This document shows, piece after piece, positions 15,684-23,620 of a stretch of DNA of 64,000 nt (positions within the stretch are counted from its first letter, which is position 1; every line of letters starts with the position of its first letter). This stretch comes from Ruminococcus sp. Lineage in GTDB: Bacteria; Bacillota; Clostridia; Oscillospirales; Ruminococcaceae. The translations under genes were made by a program, and so were the position numbers. The stretch spans positions 1-64,000 of the forward strand of contig NZ_JAFUAG010000004.1 of the NCBI RefSeq assembly GCF_017464355.1, read 5' to 3'. Under the pieces are notes generated by a model. It had not been told where the DNA came from and ran no database searches. It saw nothing but the letters and a program-made list of their open reading frames with translations.

Positions 15684-18600
15684 ATGAAAGCAAGGTACAC
15701 AAATACCCCCCAAAAAATTGCTAACACAAATGCTGCAAGTACCGTTCTTGCAGACATATCAAGGCTGCAAACAAGACTTGAAAAAGCAAACTGGAAGTAC
15801 TCAAAGCCCTACGTTACTAAGCCGAGAGCAGAGCATAATGATAGGTATGTCAGCGTGTTTACCAGAGAAATCCCACACCCCAAAGCTCTGAAAGCGAGTC
15901 AGAGTTTAAATAGCATCCAAACTGTAACCGAAAATTTATCGGTTACAAATTCCAACACGACTCCCCCTCTCTCTCTCAGCCTTCCAAAGACTGTCAGCCC
16001 TTCCTCTGGGTGTGCAAAAGATATTTTTGACAGCGGTTTGGGCATAGGTGATATTGAGTCTATTCAGAGGATGAGAATGGAAGAGGATGCGTTGGTTATA
16101 GCCCTTGACACCGAGTTCTATTACACAAGAGTCCAAGAAGCGAAGGTAAGGCGTATAATCACTTGGCAGGTTGCGTTTGTAGAACCTTCAAGACCTGAAT
16201 ATATACAGCAGATAATCTTTTCTTCAACAGATGCAAAACGCATTTCTTTAAGTTTTATCATCACTTATATTTTAGAGCATTACAACGTTCAAAGCCTTGC
16301 ACCAAAGGGGTTTGAAGCTATTGATTATCGCAAGTGCAGACGCTATGTTTATCATACCATAGATAACTACGCCAGGTATGTTTACCGTAAGACGCCTGAT
16401 ATAGATACCGCTATCCAAAAGAGTGGTTTTAATCCCGCTGAAAAAAAGGTGCTTGAAGGCTGTAAAGAAAATCCACACAAGGCGTTACCTAACGCTGAAA
16501 GACGTAACGGCACCAGATATATCGAATTGGACAATATAGTTGACGGGTATATCAACTGCCCCGAAGAGTTTAGAAACCGTGCTATTCCTATTGTACTGTT
16601 ATGCCACGCAGGTATTGCAGATTTATCTACCTTTGATTTCAGCGACGGCGTGGATATCCAGCTTCATTTATCCAATATACAAGGGGGCTTGGTAACGCTT
16701 AACAGCTTTGGTTTTTACCCCTCTTCTGCCAGCGAGCCTAACAAGTTTTTTCCAATAAATCTGACAGTAAGAGATACAATGTGTTATGCCCCTGCGAATA
16801 AGAAGACTCTTGATTCTCTGGGAAAGGCTATCGGTGTGCCGAAGATAATGATTCCGCAATTTTACAAGGAGAATATGTTATTGTTTCTAAGACGTGAGAC
16901 CGTTGCCTATGCTGATTACGCAATCAACGACAGTGTCGTTACCCTTTGTTACGCAGGTGAGTTATGGGGTTATAATAAGCAGATGCCTATCACCGTATCA
17001 AGCGCAGCTGCAAAAGCCGCTGTGCCAGTAATTTCAGCTTATTTCGGTAACGATTTTAACGGTGGCGCAGAATCCCGTAAGCAGTTTGACAGACTGTTCA
17101 GAGGGTTAGAGAGGGTAAATCGTGGGCTTATAGCAAAGGGTGATGAGTTTGTAAGCAACATTTCTCTTGAACCTATAAACGATAATGCAAAGCTGCTTCA
17201 ACTGTATGCAGAGAGCGCTTATAAGGGTGGCTACAACGCTTGTACACGGGTAGGTAAATATGATGGTTTACTAACCCACGACTTTGACCTTGAAAATGCC
17301 TATGCTACGGCTATGTCTCTTGTACCAGACGTTAACTGGTGCGGTAGTGTGTTATTGAGAGAGTTTCAGGACAGAGATTTGACACTTGATGACTTTGAGT
17401 CGCCTCTTGACCTTATGTTCGGGTATATTTCCTTTGAGTTTCCTAAAGCTGTACGCTACCCCTGCCTGCCGATATCAGAGAACGGTTCTGTTATATTTCC
17501 TCGGACATCTGAGGGCTTACCTGGCGTATATGCCTGCGGCCCAGAGATATACCTTGCGTTGAAACAAGGTGCGAGGGTCACAGCCAAGAGGGTATTTGTA
17601 GGGTGCAAAAGGATAAATGGTGACGGGAGTGAAAGTCACTCTTTACTGGCTGCGGTGAAACAGCTCATAAATGACCGCACTCTCGCTAAGAAGACCTTTG
17701 GTAAGGATTCCGTGGCACAGTTACTTATTAAGATGGCGCTCACCAGTCTCTATGGAAAAACTGCCCAGAATGTTATCAAAAAACGTTCTTGGGACGTTTG
17801 GTTTCAGGAAATGACGGAGATAGGAGCTTCTGCTATCACCTCGCCAGTACACGCTTGTATGACTACAGCTATTGTCCGTTGTGTTCTGTTGGCTGCAATG
17901 AATCAGCTGGAGGACAAGGGGTATCGTGTGTTCTCTGTCACTACTGATGGCTTTATAACAGACGCTGATAAGAGCGAATTGGACTCCCTTGACCTGTATG
18001 GCTTTGCAGAACCGTTTCGGAGAGTAAGGCAGGAGCTTGCTGGTACAAATGAGATGTGGAGTGAGAAACACTGCCAAACGGACTTGCTCAACTTCACAAC
18101 AAGGGGTAATGTATCACTGTCAAATAAAGGTGTATGTGCGCATAACAGCTTTGTAACTGGATATGAAAAGGATTCCCGTCAGGACAGGCTTGCGTTGATG
18201 ATAACAGTATTGTCTCGCACAGGTAAATGCCCTACCACCAGCAAATCCTTTACAACATTCAAGGAGCTTTCTGACTATAAGAAGCAGATAGACTTTTCTG
18301 TTGAGGATAAGCGGCGAGACCTCTCAATGGATTTTGACCTGAAACGCAAGCCTATTCGGAGCAGTATGCGCACAGTAAACCCAATAATTGACGGTGTTGA
18401 ATACGAAATTGCAAACTTCGATACAGAGCCTTATGACAACCTTGATGAGTATAAGGTGTACAAATCTGTCGGTAAGGGAAATAAGGTACTGCGCACTGTA
18501 AATGATTGGAATGCTTTCTTTCTTAAAGCGGTGTTGAAAGAAAAAGGCATTGCCCGCAAAATAACTGACCTTGATTGGGAACGGCTTCGCAGCTGTGTAA

Positions 18601-18824
18601 TGGGGCATCGTATGGGATTATGGACTATTGGTTTTCTAAACAGGGCTGACAGCACTCTTTCCGACAAGCTGTACAACATCAACATTTTCAATCAGTCTGC
18701 TGATAAGAGCTTCACCAAATCAGACTGGGATAACTGTATACGTCAGGACAGACAGCGCCAACTGTTACCTAAAGATATGTTTATAGACCTCTTGCAGGCT
18801 ATGCAGGAGTTTATAGGGTTTTGA
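15684..18824 (+). CDS. Family B DNA polymerase of the integrative element
   Basis: A 1046-residue DNA polymerase. Exonuclease motifs: ALDTEF with Asp142 and Glu144 (Exo I), LLCHAGIADLSTF around His308-Asp313 (weaker Exo II), and YAIND with Tyr412 and Asp416 (Exo III). Polymerase motif A is DFDLENAY (Asp535 to Tyr540), motif B KMALTSLYGK (Lys683 to Lys692), motif C VTTDGF with Asp755. The first Asp of the usual D-T-D in motif C is Thr here. A Ser/Thr-rich N-terminal 130 residues and about 290 residues after motif C are extra compared with phi29-type enzymes. ATG 15684 has GGAGG eight bases upstream; a TTG 20 codons earlier lacks one. Motif B spelling resembles protein-primed and primer-independent members, but the priming mode cannot be settled by eye. 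Probable role: copying the excised element. Confidence 0.88.
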   Translation: MKARYTNTPQKIANTNAASTVLADISRLQTRLEKANWKYSKPYVTKPRAEHNDRYVSVFTREIPHPKALKASQSLNSIQTVTENLSVTNSNTTPPLSLSLPKTVSPSSGCAKDIFDSGLGIGDIESIQRMRMEEDALVIALDTEFYYTRVQEAKVRRIITWQVAFVEPSRPEYIQQIIFSSTDAKRISLSFIITYILEHYNVQSLAPKGFEAIDYRKCRRYVYHTIDNYARYVYRKTPDIDTAIQKSGFNPAEKKVLEGCKENPHKALPNAERRNGTRYIELDNIVDGYINCPEEFRNRAIPIVLLCHAGIADLSTFDFSDGVDIQLHLSNIQGGLVTLNSFGFYPSSASEPNKFFPINLTVRDTMCYAPANKKTLDSLGKAIGVPKIMIPQFYKENMLLFLRRETVAYADYAINDSVVTLCYAGELWGYNKQMPITVSSAAAKAAVPVISAYFGNDFNGGAESRKQFDRLFRGLERVNRGLIAKGDEFVSNISLEPINDNAKLLQLYAESAYKGGYNACTRVGKYDGLLTHDFDLENAYATAMSLVPDVNWCGSVLLREFQDRDLTLDDFESPLDLMFGYISFEFPKAVRYPCLPISENGSVIFPRTSEGLPGVYACGPEIYLALKQGARVTAKRVFVGCKRINGDGSESHSLLAAVKQLINDRTLAKKTFGKDSVAQLLIKMALTSLYGKTAQNVIKKRSWDVWFQEMTEIGASAITSPVHACMTTAIVRCVLLAAMNQLEDKGYRVFSVTTDGFITDADKSELDSLDLYGFAEPFRRVRQELAGTNEMWSEKHCQTDLLNFTTRGNVSLSNKGVCAHNSFVTGYEKDSRQDRLALMITVLSRTGKCPTTSKSFTTFKELSDYKKQIDFSVEDKRRDLSMDFDLKRKPIRSSMRTVNPIIDGVEYEIANFDTEPYDNLDEYKVYKSVGKGNKVLRTVNDWNAFFLKAVLKEKGIARKITDLDWERLRSCVMGHRMGLWTIGFLNRADSTLSDKLYNINIFNQSADKSFTKSDWDNCIRQDRQRQLLPKDMFIDLLQAMQEFIGF

Positions 18825-18987
18825 TTAGTTTTCAAGCTAAGCAGCGTTATATATGTGCTGGCTTATATGATTAGTAATTATTGAGTTTGGGCGTGAATAA
18901 GTTCTGCTTTTATTGGTAGGAATGATGGATTTAAGCTATATCAGACGATTATAACAACAACTATTTTTGATTATAAGGAGGTCGATT

Positions 18988-19647
18988 ATGGACAAGGGTT
19001 TTTTGAAAGCAGTTTTGCATACTGTCGAAGCGATAGTCGGAAATGATGATAACTCGGCATTATCTAAATGCAGACAGGCTACAGCAAAGTGTGTGAGAGA
19101 TTTTGTTATCAACGGTGATTTCTGCTCCACTATCGGTGGCAGGAGGTTTATGGGAACTATCGAGATGACTGATACCGAAGCAGGCAGCGAACTTGGGTTG
19201 TCGAAGAATACTGTTAGGGCTAAACGCTATCAGTACGGTGAAAAGCTAAAAGCTGTGCTGGGTTACGATTTGCTGGAGGTACTAACTGAGGGTGATTTCT
19301 ATGCACTTCAACAGCTTACCTACAAGATATTCTACCACTCTTTCTATTCAGGCAAAAGGTTTCTTCACCCCGCAGTAACTGAACTTGCAAGGGGGAGTAT
19401 AGGGCAAGACGAGATATACGATTTATCGCAGTGTGACAATGTCTTGAATATTCTGGCAGTCGCTGATAGTAATTTCATTCGTTCTTTGGTAGTGAGATTA
19501 CCTGACGAGGAACAACGCAAGTTAGCGTATCTGGCGCACACAATTACAAGCGGTGACGAGAACACAAGGCAGGCTCTATGCTTTAAGATGTTTGATTTGC
19601 AAGGGAAGATTGGAATACAGCTTAACGACTGTGGAAAGGGGGTGTGA
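18988..19647 (+). CDS. HTH protein A of the element (unknown family, paralogue of 20065-20739)
   Basis: A 219-residue protein of no family I recognise. A helix-turn-helix is visible at about residues 60-90 (TEAGSELGLSKNTVRAKRYQYGEKLKAVLG), in the manner of sigma region 4 or replication-regulator proteins. The C-terminal half is helical and contains NVLNILAVADSNFIRSLVVRLPDEEQRKLAYLAHTITSG, which is clearly matched by the second copy downstream. ATG 18988 has AAGGAGG six bases upstream. The next gene starts within three bases of its stop. Likely DNA-binding regulator or replication accessory, by position after the polymerase gene; this is inference. The 160 bases before it are gene-free. Confidence 0.65.
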   Translation: MDKGFLKAVLHTVEAIVGNDDNSALSKCRQATAKCVRDFVINGDFCSTIGGRRFMGTIEMTDTEAGSELGLSKNTVRAKRYQYGEKLKAVLGYDLLEVLTEGDFYALQQLTYKIFYHSFYSGKRFLHPAVTELARGSIGQDEIYDLSQCDNVLNILAVADSNFIRSLVVRLPDEEQRKLAYLAHTITSGDENTRQALCFKMFDLQGKIGIQLNDCGKGV

Positions 19648-19649
19648 CT

Positions 19650-19853
19650 ATGCACGAGAAAAGAACCTACATACATTCGTCTGATGACCTGCGTTTTGAT
19701 TTCTTTGAAATCACTCAGGTTGGAAAGATGCTGCATCTGCGGTATTCTGCTGCAAGGCGTATCTTTCTGCGCAAGGACTTCCCGTCTAAGAAGGTGGGTA
19801 ACCGTTGGTTGGTAAATGCGTTGGATTTTATTGAGTGGTACAATAGCCTGTAA
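19650..19853 (+). CDS. Excisionase-like small HTH protein
   Basis: A 67-residue protein with the winged-HTH pattern of excisionases and MerR-like 'HTH_17' proteins: FFEITQVGKMLHLRYSAARRIFL, then DFPSKKVGNRWLVNALDFIEWY. Such proteins bend att DNA and set integrase direction towards excision (family knowledge). A GTG two codons earlier overlaps the previous stop; ATG 19650 with GGGGGTG upstream is preferred. Translational coupling to HTH protein A is likely. With a serine integrase the partner would be a recombination directionality factor; assignment is inference. Confidence 0.75.
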   Translation: MHEKRTYIHSSDDLRFDFFEITQVGKMLHLRYSAARRIFLRKDFPSKKVGNRWLVNALDFIEWYNSL

Positions 19854-19872
19854 GTTGATTGTGGTATGCTTC

Positions 19873-19946
19873 CTGCTCAAAACAAAGCTTATTACTATTT
19901 GTATGTGTTTATATCAGCGCTTAAAATAGGCTTGATTTTTGAGCAG
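19873..19946. repeat. Wide-spaced inverted repeat between excisionase and second HTH gene
   Basis: CTGCTCAAAA (19873-19882) and TTTTGAGCAG (19937-19946) are perfect inverted copies with a 54-base spacer. They lie in the 211-base gap after the excisionase-like gene, which contains no ORF. Possible terminator, origin structure or recombination-accessory site. Confidence 0.5.
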
Positions 19947-20064
19947 TGAGGCTTACCGCATATTGGATTTTACGTTATATTGGTTTCAACACCCATGTTT
20001 TGGAGTAGATAGAATGAATTTATGTGTTAAATTAACTGTTTATGGAAAAGAGGTTTGATATTTT

Positions 20065-20739
20065 ATGGGTTCCAGTAATTTCTTCACTGAGCTGTCGGCA
20101 CTTAAAATGCGGTTGAGTTCAGCATACAGGCAGTCTGTAAATGCAGGTGATGATGTAACACACATAGAATTACAGAGGTATATTTTAGGCTTATTGTTAG
20201 CTTTTGTCAAAGAATGTAAGTGGTGTGATACAATCAAAGCAAAGCTGTTAGTCAACACAGCGCTGTTACCCCCGCAGGAGGCAGCAGAGATAATGGGTAT
20301 GAACGGTAGCACGGTGAGGTCAAGGCGCTCACAGTATAGCAAAAAGCTGTATGGTGTGTTAGGTAGTGATATATTCAATATCATTGAATATGGTACTGAG
20401 GAACAGCTGAAGGCATTAGGCTACCGCTTGCGATACCTCAACAGTGATTACAGCGAGCCTTGCAAATACCTATCAGAGAGTTTTGTTTCTGCGACTGACA
20501 ATATCAACGATATACAAGCCTTTGATGTTACAGACTGTAAGAAGGCTGTGTTCCTGATCGCTGTTGCAGACACATCTTTTCATAGCTCTGTAGTCAAGGA
20601 GCTTTCCGACACAGACAGAGCAAGGTTAAGATACCTTATAAGTATCTTATCGGGAGAGGCTGGTGATGATGTGCTTAGGGAACGTGTAGTAACAGGCATA
20701 CTCAAAGCTGAGGATATGCTGAGAGGCCGCCTGATTTGA
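20065..20739 (+). CDS. HTH protein B of the element (paralogue of 18988-19647)
   Basis: A 224-residue protein that aligns along its length with HTH protein A: EAAEIMGMNGSTVRSRRSQYSKKLYGVLG matches its HTH, and FDVTDCKKAVFLIAVADTSFHSSVVKEL followed by RARLRYLISILSG matches its C-terminal block. The N-terminal 55 residues differ. The two copies flank the excisionase-like gene, so a duplication followed by divergence is likely. The ATG has only a modest ribosome site (GAGG, 11 bases away). Family and function unknown; DNA-binding is supported by the HTH only. Confidence 0.65.
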   Translation: MGSSNFFTELSALKMRLSSAYRQSVNAGDDVTHIELQRYILGLLLAFVKECKWCDTIKAKLLVNTALLPPQEAAEIMGMNGSTVRSRRSQYSKKLYGVLGSDIFNIIEYGTEEQLKALGYRLRYLNSDYSEPCKYLSESFVSATDNINDIQAFDVTDCKKAVFLIAVADTSFHSSVVKELSDTDRARLRYLISILSGEAGDDVLRERVVTGILKAEDMLRGRLI

Positions 20740-20809
20740 TTGCTACGGATAGTACAGTGCCAAAACATTGTGGTAATATGCTTAGGACTTGTTAGCATTA
20801 GCTTCGTTT

Positions 20810-20837
20810 TATGTTCTACTTTTTGGGGTAGAACATA
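20810..20837. repeat. Inverted repeat upstream of the micro-ORF
   Basis: TATGTTCTAC (20810-20819) and GTAGAACATA (20828-20837) are exact inverted copies with an eight-base loop, 24 bases before the 33-codon ORF. No U-run follows, so an operator or a 5' leader hairpin is more likely than a terminator. Confidence 0.6.
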
Positions 20838-20861
20838 GGATAAACTGAGGAGGTGCAGGCA

Positions 20862-20963
20862 ATGTCTGGCTATGAAATTATTGATACATATTCGGAGACT
20901 ATGCTTACAGAGCGTGAGGTAATCGAGTGCCAGTTGTTTGAAATATTTAAGAAGTATATATGA
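20862..20963 (+). CDS. 33-residue hypothetical protein upstream of the integrase
   Basis: A short ORF (MSGYEIIDTYSETMLTEREV...) ending FEIFKKYI, mostly helical and acidic, with GAGGAGGTG at ideal spacing, so it is probably translated. It stops 89 bases before the integrase start. Its size and place suggest a regulator or directionality factor for the integrase, but there is no homology by eye to support this. Confidence 0.45.
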   Translation: MSGYEIIDTYSETMLTEREVIECQLFEIFKKYI

Positions 20964-20972
20964 TAGGACTTG

Positions 20973-21024
20973 ACAGAGGGCTGGCGAAGAGTTATACTTG
21001 CTGTAACAACCGTCAGCCCTCTGT
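20973..21024. repeat. Inverted repeat in the integrase leader
   Basis: ACAGAGGGCTG (20973-20983) and CAGCCCTCTGT (21014-21024), exact 11-bp arms with a 30-base spacer, directly before the integrase ribosome site. Absence of a U-run argues against simple termination. Confidence 0.6.
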
Positions 21025-21052
21025 TGCAATTAAACAGAGAGGATTTGGTAGT

Positions 21053-22627
21053 ATGTCAATAATAAAAGCTGCAGCCGCCAGTATTGTGGCTATAAACAAC
21101 ACAGTGGCTGTATATGCAAGGAAATCTGTTTACAGAGATAACTCTATTTCGGTAGAGACACAGGTCGATACCTGTAAGCGTGAGATTGGGGATAGACAGT
21201 ACAAGGTCTACAGCGATAACGGTTATTCGGGAAAGGACACAGACAGACCAGGATTCCAGCAAATGGTAAAAGACATCAAGGCAGGACTTATCAAGACAGT
21301 TATTGTTTACAAGCTTGACCGTATCAGCAGGAGCGTATTGGATTTTGCTGAACTTATGCAGCTATTCAAGGAGTATGGTGTTGAGTTTATCTCTACGGTG
21401 GAGAAATTCGATACCTCTACGCCAATGGGCAAGGCTATGCTGAACATCTGTATAGTGTTTGCAGAGCTGGAACGTGAGAGCATACAGCAAAGAGTCACTG
21501 ATGCCTATGCCAGCAGGAGCAGTAAGGGTTTCTTTATGGGTGGCAAGACTCCATACGGCTATGACCGTGTACCATGCACTATTGATGGTGTAAAGACCTC
21601 AATGTACGTTATCAACGAGAATGAAGCTGAGGATATAAGGTTAATATACGAGCTGTATTCAAAACCGGAGGCAACACTCGGTAGTGTGCTGAGAGAGTTG
21701 AAAGAGAAGGGGATAAACCAGAATCGCAGAGGTCATTGGTGGAACACAAGCAAGCTGTCAGAGATAATGCGTAACCCTATCTATACTGTCAATGACCTTA
21801 ACTTATACCGTTTCTACAAGTCAAAGGGCAGTAACTTGAAGAACACCTCCGAAGAGTATGACGGTGAACACAGTTTATACCTGTTCAGTGGTGAGAATAC
21901 TAACCGTAAGACTTGGGACTTATCGGGTCAGAATATAGTAATTGCACCACACAAGGGGTTTATACCCTCAGATATATGGCTATTCTGCCGCAAGAAGATA
22001 CTTTCTAACCATCAGGTCAAGACCTGTAAAGCTAAGAACTCTTTCCTTGCAGGTAAGTTAAAATGCGGTAATTGTGGGTATGGGCTTGCAATCAGAAAGT
22101 CACAGAGAGCAGGCAGAGAGCCTGTACGGTACTTTGTGGATATGGGGTGGACTGAACACCACTGTTGCCCTGTAAAGCTGTCAGCCCTGCGTGCTGATGA
22201 AATAGAAGCATTAGTAGTAGAGCGTATCACAGATAAGGTCAACGAGTTAAACATACACCCTAAGCAGGAGCGTAGTAATGCTATACTGGAGTCCATAGTT
22301 ACTCTGGAAGGCAGGATAGAGGAGCTGAAGAGTCAGATAGACGGTCTGCTGGATATGCTATGTGGAAATGATATATCACCTATAACAGTCAAGCACGTTA
22401 ACGAGAGAATAGACAAGCTGGGCAGGGAGCAGGTAGAAGCAGAACAACAGCTTGCTAAGCTGCAAAGCGACATTGGTGGACAGTCAGAGACAGAACACCA
22501 GGCACTTTCTAATGTAATGTCACATTGGAATGAGCTTACCTTTGATGATAAGCGTGCGGTTGTAGAGTTACTTATCGAGAAGATAGTTGTAACACCCGAA
22601 AAACTTGAATTTATATGGAAAGTGTGA
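21053..22627 (+). CDS. Large serine recombinase (integrase of the element)
   Basis: A 524-residue large serine integrase. N-terminal catalytic domain with VAVYARKSVYRDN (Ser25 as nucleophile), KTVIVYKLDRISRSVLDF and FAELERESIQQRV; then the recombinase domain (GKTPYGYDRV, GINQNRRGHWWNTSKLSEIMRNPIY); a zinc ribbon beginning KLKCGNCGYGLAIRKS and completed by HHCCPV; and a C-terminal coiled coil at about residues 410-475 (RIEELKSQIDGLLDML, then REQVEAEQQLAKLQ). I chose ATG 21053 with AGAGGA nine bases upstream; an earlier ATG at 20960 lacks a ribosome site and crosses a hairpin. Its stop codon overlaps the first base of the attR arm, the usual placement of an integrase beside its attP. Confidence 0.95.
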   Translation: MSIIKAAAASIVAINNTVAVYARKSVYRDNSISVETQVDTCKREIGDRQYKVYSDNGYSGKDTDRPGFQQMVKDIKAGLIKTVIVYKLDRISRSVLDFAELMQLFKEYGVEFISTVEKFDTSTPMGKAMLNICIVFAELERESIQQRVTDAYASRSSKGFFMGGKTPYGYDRVPCTIDGVKTSMYVINENEAEDIRLIYELYSKPEATLGSVLRELKEKGINQNRRGHWWNTSKLSEIMRNPIYTVNDLNLYRFYKSKGSNLKNTSEEYDGEHSLYLFSGENTNRKTWDLSGQNIVIAPHKGFIPSDIWLFCRKKILSNHQVKTCKAKNSFLAGKLKCGNCGYGLAIRKSQRAGREPVRYFVDMGWTEHHCCPVKLSALRADEIEALVVERITDKVNELNIHPKQERSNAILESIVTLEGRIEELKSQIDGLLDMLCGNDISPITVKHVNERIDKLGREQVEAEQQLAKLQSDIGGQSETEHQALSNVMSHWNELTFDDKRAVVELLIEKIVVTPEKLEFIWKV

Positions 22628-22661
22628 CGTTTATTTCTGTTTGCTTCGGCGAGGCGTTACA
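22627..22661. other. attR of the integrative element
   Basis: Element half ACGTTTATTTCTGT (22627-22640), ten bases, core GA (22651-22652), then chromosomal half N5-TACA (22658-22661). The chromosomal TACA pairs with the TGTA at 11632-11635, each five bases from the core, so a rebuilt attB is a dyad centred on GA. Confidence 0.8.
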
Positions 22662-23605
22662 CTGGAAGCATCGTGGCCTGTATTTTCCATAAGGTGCCAG
22701 AGATGCTCGGTGCCGTTATTGGTGAGCATATCGTGGTACTTCTGAGGATTGTCAACTACCACACCGTCAGCCTTTGAAGCGCTTATCAGCAAAAGTTCAG
22801 GAGCATTTTCGGTAAAGCAGAACTGCTCGGGTTCGAGATTGAAAGGCGGGAAACCCATACCGCTGATAAGTCCCGGGGCGGGGCAGACTGCACCTATATA
22901 GCCGAACTTTTCAGGGTGGCTGAAACCGATGAACAGCGATTCACGTCCGCCCATGGAGAAACCTGTGATAGCAGTGTTCTCTCTGCCTGTTTTTACGGAG
23001 AAATTCCCTTCTATAAAGGGCATGAGGTCGGTCATCATATCGTTTATGAAATTGTCGTAAGCAAGGCTGTTCTGTTCGTCCATGCCTGTGCAGTATTCAA
23101 GCTCCTTGCTGCAGAAGATATAGGGGCAGACCACTATCATCTCTTCGGCTTCACCGTCAGCCACAAGGTTGTTGAGCATGGTGCTGAGGTGGACATTATC
23201 TCTCGCCATCCACTGCTCATTGTCCCTGTAGCCGTGAAGGATATACAGCACGGGATATTCCTTGTCATCGGAATAATCAGGGGGAAGGAGCACGTTTACG
23301 GGAGTATCTCTTTCGGCGGTGTTGGAGTAGTAGGTGTAGCTTGTAAAATAAGGATATTTCACTCCGTCACGCTCAGCAAGTATCTCGTCGGGGGGAAGTT
23401 CGGTCATTATCTCTTCGCATTGTTCCATATATGTCTTCTCCTCCGTTTCTTCCGCAGGTGCTTCTTCCTCGGGAGCTTCTTCTGTAACAGTAGTGGTAGT
23501 CTGCTGAGATTCCTTGCTGCCGCTGTTTTCAGAACTTCCGCAGCTTGCAAGGGTCAGGGTGAGAATGAGTGATGTGATAAGTGCTGTAAGTTTTTTTGAG
23601 TTCAT
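22631..23605 (-). CDS. Esterase lipoprotein, C-terminus replaced by the element
   Basis: A secreted alpha/beta-hydrolase of the esterase D / feruloyl-esterase-like family. Lipoprotein signal with Cys22 (LTLASC), a Thr/Glu-rich linker to about residue 60, VLYILHGYRDNEQWM (oxyanion region), TGFSMGGRESLF with the nucleophile Ser, and NTGHDASS with the catalytic His. After VTP the native HLYNYMRMIFKA is replaced by RRSKQK encoded by element DNA. The catalytic residues all lie before the junction, so the protein may still work, but its stability is uncertain. Gene body is 22653-23605. RBS and AlaX gene lie directly upstream, 15 bases away, so an operon is likely. Confidence 0.88.
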   Translation of the reverse strand: MNSKKLTALITSLILTLTLASCGSSENSGSKESQQTTTTVTEEAPEEEAPAEETEEKTYMEQCEEIMTELPPDEILAERDGVKYPYFTSYTYYSNTAERDTPVNVLLPPDYSDDKEYPVLYILHGYRDNEQWMARDNVHLSTMLNNLVADGEAEEMIVVCPYIFCSKELEYCTGMDEQNSLAYDNFINDMMTDLMPFIEGNFSVKTGRENTAITGFSMGGRESLFIGFSHPEKFGYIGAVCPAPGLISGMGFPPFNLEPEQFCFTENAPELLLISASKADGVVVDNPQKYHDMLTNNGTEHLWHLMENTGHDASSVTPRRSKQK

Positions 23606-23620
23606 GTAGATCCCTCCGTA

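Larger units (their letters stand above)
11643..22652 (+). mobile_element. 11.0-kb integrative element encoding a family B DNA polymerase
   Basis: Seen: it interrupts an esterase gene, has precise ends at a duplicated GA dinucleotide, carries a large serine recombinase reading towards and stopping 24 bases before its right end, an excisionase-like gene, a serine resolvase, an XRE repressor, and a 1046-codon family B DNA polymerase. Most genes point rightward. The element is visibly more AT-rich than the flanks. No relaxase, type IV secretion, capsid, terminase or antibiotic-resistance gene was found. Inferred: an autonomously integrating and self-replicating element that circularises via attP. 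Conceptually like pipolins and casposons (which use tyrosine recombinases or Cas1), but with a serine integrase. Confidence 0.88.
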
